Shown: piece by piece, positions 32,130 through 38,905 of the stretch
How positions within the stretch are numbered: the first letter of the stretch is position 1
Layout of the letters: each line of letters opens with the position of its first letter
Origin: Deltaproteobacteria bacterium
Lineage (GTDB): Bacteria > Desulfobacterota > DSM-4660 > Desulfatiglandales > Desulfatiglandaceae
DNA length: 38,905 bases
Direction of reading: 5' to 3'
NCBI GenBank assembly: GCA_019309145.1
Contig: JAFDGR010000009.1
Span: 1 to 38,905 of the forward strand
Notes under the pieces: model-generated
What the model was told of the DNA's origin: nothing
What the model saw: the letters and a program-made list of their open reading frames with translations, nothing else
Database searches by the model: none
Translations under genes and position numbers: made by a program

Positions 32130-32856
32130 TGTTCTGACCATATTCCCGGAAATGATCCAGGGATATCTCAAGGAAGGCATTCTGGCACGCGCCGCAAAAC
32201 GGGATCTGATCAAGATTGAGGTAACGGACATACGCGCCTTTGCAAGGGGCGCTCACAAGAATACGGACGACCGTCCCTTCGGGGGCGGGGACGGCATGGT
32301 GATGAAGCCCGGGCCCATATACAGGGCACTGGAATCGGTGCCCAGGGTCGCGCCGGAAAGCCTGGTCCTGCTCCTGACACCCCAGGGGAAAAGATTTGAC
32401 CAGGCCATGGCCTGGGAGCTGTCCAGGCAGAAACAACTTATTCTGCTCTGCGGCCGTTACGAGGGAATTGACGAGAGAATCAGGAAACTGTGCGTTGACC
32501 GGGAATTATCCATCGGGGATTATGTCCTGAGCGGGGGGGAACTGGCGGCACTTGTCCTCATGGACGCGGTGAGCCGGCTCATTCCCGGAGTCCTGGGAGG
32601 TGAAAAATCCACCCAGGAGGATTCTTTTGAAGATGGATTACTCGAATACCCGCAGTATACCCGTCCCAGGGTATTCAGGGGTGAGGAGGTCCCGGAGGTT
32701 CTTCTGTCGGGGGATCATGAAAAGATCCGTCAATGGAGGAGAGCCCAATCCCTGAAACGGACGCTTGAGAAACGGCCCGATCTCCTTCACCACGCCCGCC
32801 TCACTCCACAGGATGAGGCGATGCTGAAGGAACTCAAGGGGAAGGTCGATAAATAG
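32119..32856 (+). CDS. trmD: tRNA (guanine37-N1)-methyltransferase TrmD
   Basis: [76 protein letters not shown]. Confidence 0.97.
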   Translation: MRYDVLTIFPEMIQGYLKEGILARAAKRDLIKIEVTDIRAFARGAHKNTDDRPFGGGDGMVMKPGPIYRALESVPRVAPESLVLLLTPQGKRFDQAMAWELSRQKQLILLCGRYEGIDERIRKLCVDRELSIGDYVLSGGELAALVLMDAVSRLIPGVLGGEKSTQEDSFEDGLLEYPQYTRPRVFRGEEVPEVLLSGDHEKIRQWRRAQSLKRTLEKRPDLLHHARLTPQDEAMLKELKGKVDK

Positions 32857-32875
32857 AGACGCAGGACTGTAGTAG

Positions 32876-33436
32876 ATGCCCCTGTACATAGGACTCGTTC
32901 ATTATCCCGTGTATAACAAGAACGAGCAACGGATTGCCTCGGCAGTCACCCCGGTTGACCTCCATGACCTGGCACGCGTTGCCAGGACCTATGGTGCCCG
33001 CAAATTGCTGGTGATAACACCGCTGAGCGATCAACAGGGGCTTGTGGATCGCATCTGCAATCATTGGACAGCAGGTTTCGGGGCCTCCTACAATCCCCAC
33101 AGGAAAAAGGCCATCGAACTTGTGACCGTCGCCCCCTCCCTGGAGGATGCCGTTCTGAGCATCCACGCAACAGAAGGGGAAGCGCCGTTTGTGCTGGCCA
33201 CTGACGCGAACAGGCAGAAGGAGAACATGCTCTCCTTCCCGGACGCGCGCGCCATGATCCGGCAGGACCGGGTTGTGTTTCTCCTTTTTGGAACGGCATG
33301 GGGGCTGGATCAGGAGGTCCTGCAACAATCAAACGCTGTTCTGGAACCGGTCCCGGGGGTGGATGGGTACAACCATCTCTCTGTCCGGGCGGCGGCGGCA
33401 ATTGTATTGGACCGTTTAGTTGGTGCCTATCCATAA
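32876..33436 (+). CDS. SPOUT-type RNA methyltransferase (PF09936-like)
   Basis: MPLYIGLVHYPVYNKN..., FLLFGTAWGL, YNHLSVRAAAAIVLDRL; syntenic after trmD. Confidence 0.85.
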   Translation: MPLYIGLVHYPVYNKNEQRIASAVTPVDLHDLARVARTYGARKLLVITPLSDQQGLVDRICNHWTAGFGASYNPHRKKAIELVTVAPSLEDAVLSIHATEGEAPFVLATDANRQKENMLSFPDARAMIRQDRVVFLLFGTAWGLDQEVLQQSNAVLEPVPGVDGYNHLSVRAAAAIVLDRLVGAYP

Positions 33437-33477
33437 ATCAGAGATTTGCGGAGGGAGCCATTTGTGGATAGGCACCA
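33421..33477 (+). promoter_or_regulatory. 18-bp hairpin spanning the MTase stop codon, upstream of rplS
   Basis: TGGTGCCTATCCATAAAT (33421-33438) pairs with ATTTGTGGATAGGCACCA (33460-33477), one wobble; no U-tract follows. Confidence 0.8.
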
Positions 33478-33593
33478 CTTGGGACAAAAGAGACATCGTT
33501 CGGAAGCTGAATGGGTAAAAGTCCGGTAATCGATGATCAGATCGAGACCTTTTCCATTTGGCTCCGTCGTGTACGGTAAGACGAGGAGGAAAT

Positions 33594-33938
33594 ATGAACA
33601 TTCTGGAAATGCTTGAAAAGGAACAAATGCGAACCGACATCCCTGACTTTCGTCCGGGTGATACGGTAAAGGTCCATGCCAGGATCAAAGAGGGCGAAAA
33701 AGAGCGAATCCAGGTCTTCCAGGGCGTTGTCATCCGGAAACGGAAAGGCAACACGGGAGCAAGCTTTACGGTTCGAAAAATATCGTATGGCATTGGTGTG
33801 GAAAGGATCTTTCCACTCCATTCCCCTTCCATCGAAAAAATCGAGGTTATGACCAGAGGGAAGGTGAGGAGGGCCCGGCTTTATTACCTGAGGAAGCTGC
33901 GAGGAAAAGCCGCCCGGATCAAGGAAAAAAGGTACTAA
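33594..33938 (+). CDS. rplS: 50S ribosomal protein L19
   Basis: [34 protein letters not shown]...; GAGGAAAT before ATG. Confidence 0.97.
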   Translation: MNILEMLEKEQMRTDIPDFRPGDTVKVHARIKEGEKERIQVFQGVVIRKRKGNTGASFTVRKISYGIGVERIFPLHSPSIEKIEVMTRGKVRRARLYYLRKLRGKAARIKEKRY

Positions 33939-33963
33939 CCCTTTAGGTATTTAGACCATTTTC

Positions 33964-34614
33964 TTGTCGAGTCCACCCGAAAACCTGTCCCTTTTTCCTG
34001 AGGGAATTGACCCCGGTGAATGCCATCCCTTTCTGCACGAGGCAATGGCCAGGAGGGCCGGCTATACCACGGTTGCCGGGCTGGATGAAGCGGGACGGGG
34101 CCCCCTTGCGGGCCCGGTTGTGGCTGCAGCGGTGATCCTCCCCGGGGAGGTGCATTTGCCGGGAGTCCGCGACTCCAAGAAAATGACTCCTCATGCAAGG
34201 GAAAAGGCCTTCGAATTGATTCAGCAGGAGTCAACGGCCGTGAGCATTGCGGTCGTTTCGCATACCTACATCGACACCCATAATATCCTGAACGCCGCCC
34301 TTGAGGCAATGAAAAGGGCTGTCCTGGCGCTTGCACCGCGGCCGACTTTTCTTCTGGTTGATGGTATCCATCCAGTGCCCGTGCGCTTGCCGCAGAAGTG
34401 CCTGAAAAAAGGCGACCAGAGGAGCATGAGCATATCAGCGGCCTCGGTCATGGCAAAAGTTTACCGTGACCGGATCATGGAAAATTATCACCGCCTGTTT
34501 CCACAGTACGGTTTTGAACAGAACAAGGGCTATGGGACGCGGTATCACCTGGACGCCCTCAAACGGTTTGGTCCCTGTCCGTTTCACCGCCTCACGTTTC
34601 GGGGGGTCTGTTGA
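33964..34614 (+). CDS. rnhB: Ribonuclease HII
   Basis: VAGLDEAGRGPLAGPVVAAAVIL; VRDSKKMTPHAREK; NKGYGTRYHLDAL. Confidence 0.96.
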   Translation: MSSPPENLSLFPEGIDPGECHPFLHEAMARRAGYTTVAGLDEAGRGPLAGPVVAAAVILPGEVHLPGVRDSKKMTPHAREKAFELIQQESTAVSIAVVSHTYIDTHNILNAALEAMKRAVLALAPRPTFLLVDGIHPVPVRLPQKCLKKGDQRSMSISAASVMAKVYRDRIMENYHRLFPQYGFEQNKGYGTRYHLDALKRFGPCPFHRLTFRGVC

Positions 34615-34615
34615 C

Positions 34616-34984
34616 GTGACAAGGGAGCGCCTTGATCTCGGAAAAAAGGGAGAAGAACTCGCCCTGAAGACCATCCGGTCCATGGGATACAAGGAAATCC
34701 TTCAAAATTATCGCTGTCCCCTTGGGGAGATTGACTTGATCGCGCGCGACGGTGATACCCTCGTATTCCTGGAAATCAAGACCAGGAGGACCGGATCAAC
34801 CGGCTATGCCAAGGAGGCGGTAAATGCCCGCAAAAGGCGCCAGATCTCGAAGGTCGCGCTCGCTTATATGAAGGCGAATCATTGCGGGAACATGCGGGCC
34901 AGGTTCGATGTGGTGGCCATAAGCCTGGCGGGGCCTTCTCCGAAGATTGAGGTCATTAAGAATGCGTTCGATCTCGCGTACTAG
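34616..34984 (+). CDS. UPF0102/YraN-family endonuclease-like protein
   Basis: LGKKGEELALKTIRSMGYKEILQNYRCPLGEIDLIARDGDTLVFLEIKTRR; GTG start just after the rnhB stop. Confidence 0.92.
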   Translation: MTRERLDLGKKGEELALKTIRSMGYKEILQNYRCPLGEIDLIARDGDTLVFLEIKTRRTGSTGYAKEAVNARKRRQISKVALAYMKANHCGNMRARFDVVAISLAGPSPKIEVIKNAFDLAY

Positions 34985-35843
34985 TCCCGGCACGCTCTCC
35001 ATCGTTTCCACCCCCATCGGAAACCTGGAGGATATCACACTCAGGGCCTTGAAAACCTTGAAGGAAGTCGATATTATTGCTGCTGAAAATGTTGGCCATA
35101 CCAGGGGGCTCTGTGCACATTACGGGATCAAGACCCGGGTCGTACGGTATAACCAACACAATCAGAAAACAAAAGCCCCCGAACTCATCGGCAGGTTGAA
35201 GAGGGGCTTCAATGTAGCCCTGGTGACCGATGCGGGAACACCGGGCGTTTCAGATCCGGGCACATTGCTTATTCACAAGGCCGCCCAGGAAGCTCTCACG
35301 ATTACGCCGATCCCGGGACCGTCCGCGGTTACCGGTGCCGTTTCGGTCTCCGGATTTCCTGCGGAGCAATTCGTTTTTGGAGGCTTTCTTCCCCCGCGGG
35401 CCGGCAAGAGGAGACAGGCACTCCGGGCATTTATTTCCGAACACCGCACCATGGTCTTTTTCGAGGCGCCGCATCGATTAAAGGCCATGCTCGCAGATAT
35501 GCGGGACGTGCTGGGCGATCGAGAGATTGTCCTGATCCGGGAGATGACCAAGCTTTATGAACAGACGTACCGGGGAAAAATATCCGGTATTCTGGCAAAT
35601 CTGCCGGAAGAGCGCATCAGGGGGGAATTGACGCTTGTGGTGAAGGGAAGCGAGGAAAAAGCAGGTCCCGGAGAAATTCCTGCACAGGTACTTGACAAAA
35701 TAGACAAACTACTGACTGAGAAACAGTTGAGTGTAAAAGATGCTGCCAGGGACATTGCCACTGAACAAGGATTGCCTTACCGGCAGGTATACAGGATCTG
35801 CCTGACCAGGAAAACAAGGTTGTCTTCAACGGAAATCCAATGA
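34962..35843 (+). CDS. rsmI: 16S rRNA (cytidine1402-2'-O)-methyltransferase RsmI
   Basis: LSIVSTPIGNLEDITLRALKTLKEVDIIAAE; VTDAGTPGVSDPG; PGPSAVTGAVSVSG. Confidence 0.96.
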   Translation: MRSISRTSPGTLSIVSTPIGNLEDITLRALKTLKEVDIIAAENVGHTRGLCAHYGIKTRVVRYNQHNQKTKAPELIGRLKRGFNVALVTDAGTPGVSDPGTLLIHKAAQEALTITPIPGPSAVTGAVSVSGFPAEQFVFGGFLPPRAGKRRQALRAFISEHRTMVFFEAPHRLKAMLADMRDVLGDREIVLIREMTKLYEQTYRGKISGILANLPEERIRGELTLVVKGSEEKAGPGEIPAQVLDKIDKLLTEKQLSVKDAARDIATEQGLPYRQVYRICLTRKTRLSSTEIQ

Positions 35844-36133
35844 ATGCAAGCGAATCAAACAGAGAAAAAAAAAGGATGCTCAAAATAGCAAATACCCTTG
35901 GGCTGCATGCCAGGGCGGCAGGGAAAATCGTGGCCCTGGCAAATCAATATGAATCAAAGCTGTTCCTCAGAAAAGACGAAGAAGAAGTGGACGGCTCCAG
36001 CATTCTCTCCATCCTCACCCTTTCCTGTCCAAAGGGCACTGAGGTGGAAGTCAAAATCATAGGTGAAGATTCAGAGGCGTTCATGGAAAGCCTGACAGAG
36101 CTTTTCTCTAACAAATTCGGGGAAGAGGCATGA
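35840..36133 (+). CDS. HPr-like phosphocarrier protein
   Basis: NTLGLHARAAGKIVALAN active-site His; SSILSILTLSCPKG. Confidence 0.9.
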   Translation: MNASESNREKKRMLKIANTLGLHARAAGKIVALANQYESKLFLRKDEEEVDGSSILSILTLSCPKGTEVEVKIIGEDSEAFMESLTELFSNKFGEEA

Positions 36134-37914
36134 CCGCCCACCCAGGTAAATTAAAGGATACGATGCAGGGAATTCCCGTGTCACCGGGAATCATCATTGG
36201 AAAGGCTCACCTTGTGGACCGGTCCAGGGTCAAAATTCTCTACCAGTACCTCATTGATGAAAAACAGGTCTCCGGGGAGGTGGAACGCTTTGAGAATGCC
36301 CTTCGTGCTACCGAGGAACAGCTTGAAACGCTCAAAAACAAGATGCCCGAGCATGTCAAGGAACATTCCTTCATCCTTGACAGTCACTTGATGATCCTGC
36401 AGGACAGCATGCTCCGGGATTCCACCATACGCAGGATTGAAGAGGAAAAAATCAACGCGGAATGGGCACTGAAGAAATCCTTCCATGAAATCCGGAAGAT
36501 TTTTGCCCAGATAGATGACGAGTACATCAGCAACAGAATACAGGATGTAGAGAGCGTCTCGGAAAGGATCTTGAGAAACCTCTCCGGGAAAGCGCAGGAA
36601 AGTCTCGCGGAGATACACGAGCGGGTGATCATCGTTGCCCATGATCTCTCCCCGGCCGACACCACCGAGCTTAATATCAGCAAGGTCATGGGATTTATCA
36701 CCGACGTAGGGGGCCAGACGTCCCATACCGCGATCATGGCCCAGGCACTTGAAATCCCCGCGGTGGTCGGGCTTGAATCCGCAAGTGCAAGGATTTCGGA
36801 CGGAGACCTGCTCATCGTTGACGGCAGCACCGGTGAGGTCGTTATCAATCCTGATGACGCTGAAATCATCCGTTACCAGGAAAAACAACTCCAGCACGAA
36901 AAATATAAATCCACGATCGCGAGAATCTGTCATCTCCCCGCGCAAACACCTGACGGATACCGGATTGCCATAAAGGCCAACATAGAATTCCTGGAGGAGG
37001 TGGCCGCTGTCCGGGATCACGGGGCCGAGGGCATCGGGCTTTACCGGACGGAATTTCTCTATCTGCGGAGCAAGGGCCTGCCTACCGAAGAAGAATTGTT
37101 TAAGGACTACAGGGAAGTCGCGGAGATCATGGCCCCGGAACCGGTGACCATCAGGACCCTGGATATCGGAGGGGACAAATTCGCCTCGCATATCGAGATC
37201 GCCAATGAGATGAATCCTGCAATGGGTCTGCGGGCCATACGTCTGTGCCTCAAGGAACCAAACCTTTTCAGGACGCAGCTTCGGGCCATCTTGCGCGCAA
37301 GCACCTTCGGGCGGGTCCAACTCATGTTTCCCATGATCTCCGGTATTCAGGAAGTGCTGGAAGTCAAGGAAATCCTCGACACAGTGAAAAAAGAATTGGA
37401 CAGTGAAGGAATCATCTATGATGAAAACATGCCGGTAGGGATCATGATCGAGATCCCATCGGCCGTGACCATTGCAGATCTCCTCACGAAGCATGTTGAT
37501 TTTTTCAGCATCGGGACCAATGACCTCATTCAATATGCCCTGGCCATTGACCGGGTGAATGAACACGTTGCCTTTATGTACCAGCCCTTTCATCCGGCCA
37601 TCCTGCGAATGATCCAACAGGTGGTACGAGAAGGCAGAAAAGCGGGAATCAAGATATCGCTGTGTGGTGAAATGGCCGGGGATCCGCTTTGTATCCCGAT
37701 CCTGCTCGGCCTGGGCCTTGATGAATTGAGCATGAATGCCCGATCCATTCCCCTGGTGAAAAATATCGTCAGGGCCATTCCCCTTCAGCAGGCCCAGCAG
37801 GATTTTGAACGGGTTATTCACCTCAGCACCGCCAAGGAGGTCCGCGACTACCTCCTCACACGAATGAAGAAAATGATCCCGGAACTGGGTGAAAAAGGCT
37901 TTTTTCCGGCTTGA
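36130..37914 (+). CDS. ptsI: PTS enzyme I (phosphoenolpyruvate-protein phosphotransferase)
   Basis: [61 protein letters not shown] overlaps the upstream stop. Confidence 0.96.
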   Translation: MTAHPGKLKDTMQGIPVSPGIIIGKAHLVDRSRVKILYQYLIDEKQVSGEVERFENALRATEEQLETLKNKMPEHVKEHSFILDSHLMILQDSMLRDSTIRRIEEEKINAEWALKKSFHEIRKIFAQIDDEYISNRIQDVESVSERILRNLSGKAQESLAEIHERVIIVAHDLSPADTTELNISKVMGFITDVGGQTSHTAIMAQALEIPAVVGLESASARISDGDLLIVDGSTGEVVINPDDAEIIRYQEKQLQHEKYKSTIARICHLPAQTPDGYRIAIKANIEFLEEVAAVRDHGAEGIGLYRTEFLYLRSKGLPTEEELFKDYREVAEIMAPEPVTIRTLDIGGDKFASHIEIANEMNPAMGLRAIRLCLKEPNLFRTQLRAILRASTFGRVQLMFPMISGIQEVLEVKEILDTVKKELDSEGIIYDENMPVGIMIEIPSAVTIADLLTKHVDFFSIGTNDLIQYALAIDRVNEHVAFMYQPFHPAILRMIQQVVREGRKAGIKISLCGEMAGDPLCIPILLGLGLDELSMNARSIPLVKNIVRAIPLQQAQQDFERVIHLSTAKEVRDYLLTRMKKMIPELGEKGFFPA

Positions 37915-37963
37915 TCCGCCCCCATTTCATCAACCACCAAATGCATCCCGAGAGCAAAACACC

Positions 37964-38419
37964 ATGGGTATAAAAATTGTCTGCCAGAACAGAAAGGCCT
38001 CATTCGACTACCATATAGATGAGACCATTGAAGCGGGACTCGTCCTCCTGGGGCCCGAGGTAAAGTCCTTAAGGGAAGGGAGGGCCAGCCTGGTGGACAG
38101 CTATGCCAGGATCAGGAAAGGAGAAGCCTTTCTCTACAGTATGCACATAACCCCCTACCCCTTTTCTCACCACATGGAACTGGACCCGGTCAGGACCAGA
38201 AAACTCCTGCTCAACAAACGGGAGATCAAGCGCCTCATCGGCAAAACCGAAGAAAAAGGATACTCCCTCGTGCCCACGAAGGTTTACTTCAAGGATGGCC
38301 GGGCAAAAGTGGAACTCGCCCTGGCCAAGGGGAAGAGAAAATATGACAAACGCCGGGCTCTGAAAGAGAAGGAATTGAAGCGGGAAATAGAGCAGGCACG
38401 CAAGAGGGGCCGTTATTGA
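37964..38419 (+). CDS. smpB: SsrA-binding protein SmpB
   Basis: [42 protein letters not shown]; adjacent to ssrA. Confidence 0.97.
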   Translation: MGIKIVCQNRKASFDYHIDETIEAGLVLLGPEVKSLREGRASLVDSYARIRKGEAFLYSMHITPYPFSHHMELDPVRTRKLLLNKREIKRLIGKTEEKGYSLVPTKVYFKDGRAKVELALAKGKRKYDKRRALKEKELKREIEQARKRGRY

Positions 38420-38444
38420 CATTCCCCGAAAAAATGGTTATAAT
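38416..38444 (+). promoter_or_regulatory. Perfect-consensus sigma70-type promoter for ssrA
   Basis: TTGACA 38416-38421, 17-nt spacer, TATAAT 38439-38444. Confidence 0.9.
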
Positions 38445-38467
38445 GTTTTTACATCATAATCAAGAAA

Positions 38468-38820
38468 GGGGGCGAATAGGTTTCGACGGGGATAGAGAAG
38501 CTTGGGTTGCATACCGAGGTTCCACTTGCTCGTAAAACAGGTGGGATAAAGACAAACGCAGACGATTATGCGTACGCCCTAGCCGCATAGACGGCTAGCG
38601 TCCTCTCAGTGTTTGCCTGCGACACTGAATAGGGCGCCGACGAGCAGGCTAGCTGACCCGCCGTACCTGTGAGACGGGAAAGCAAAAACTTTCACAGGTT
38701 AATCCCCTGGCTACCATGCCCGGCAGGTTCCAGGGGGTGAAAATCCTTTGTCGGGCTATGTATGTAGACGCCTAAGTGGAATGTTTCCGGACGCGGGTTC
38801 GACTCCCGCCGCCTCCACCA
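38468..38820 (+). ncRNA. ssrA: Transfer-messenger RNA (tmRNA)
   Basis: GGGGGCGAATAGGTTTCGACGGGG 5' end pairs with CGCCTCC-ACCA 3' end; T-arm GCGGGTTCGACTCCCGC; tag ORF ending DDYAYALAA* at 38588-38590. Confidence 0.97.
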
Positions 38821-38848
38821 TTTTAGCGAAATTTTATCTTATGATATT

Positions 38849-38886
38849 AGGAAGTTACCGAATGGGTGATTTCCTATTTTCATTTT
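38849..38886 (+). terminator. Intrinsic terminator of ssrA
   Basis: AGGAAGTTACC (38849-38859) pairs with GGTGATTTCCT (38865-38875), followed by ATTTTCATTTT. Confidence 0.7.
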
Positions 38887-38905
38887 GGGGCACATTTGGG
38901 GCACA
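38884..38905. repeat. Tandem direct repeat TTTGGGGCACA x2
   Basis: Exact 11-mers at 38884-38894 and 38895-38905. Confidence 0.9.

Noticed and set aside
35840-36133. HPr HARA instead of HARP as an unusual active site
   Set aside because: To my knowledge HARA variants are common in deltaproteobacterial HPr proteins; not remarkable.
36181-37821. 546-aa minus-strand ORF
   Set aside because: Exactly antisense to ptsI, which has complete enzyme I motifs; the shadow translation lacks recognisable domains and reflects codon bias.

Overview
The window is a roughly 39 kb bacterial chromosomal segment. Gene content suggests an anaerobic Deltaproteobacteria/Desulfobacterota-like organism (inference only). 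The left end (1-2.2 kb) is accessory-like: a foldback palindrome, two diverged copies of a ~200-nt intergenic repeat, a HicAB-like module with a short HicA, and a YafK/YkuD-type L,D-transpeptidase. Next come a glycyl radical enzyme with its activase, a five-PAS hybrid histidine kinase, a complete branched-chain amino-acid ABC transporter on the minus strand, and a three-part secreted protein of unknown function. A tightly coupled minus-strand operon follows: HyuA-like ATPase, HDAC-like deacylase with a C-terminal Cys pair, and YcaO with a novel N-terminal extension. After that are an orphan GspE/PilB ATPase, recN, and a minus-strand operon (nucleoside phosphorylase, DUF1786-like ASKHA protein, ligA, acylphosphatase, lipoprotein). 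The rest is housekeeping: ffh-rpsP-khpA-rimM-trmD-SPOUT MTase-rplS-rnhB-yraN-rsmI, ptsH-ptsI, smpB and ssrA (tmRNA). The window ends in an intrinsic terminator and a tandem 11-mer typical of sites flanking tmRNA-integrated elements. The best candidate for an undescribed system is the hyuA-HDAC-ycaO operon. Family calls come from reading motifs in the translations; no database search was run.
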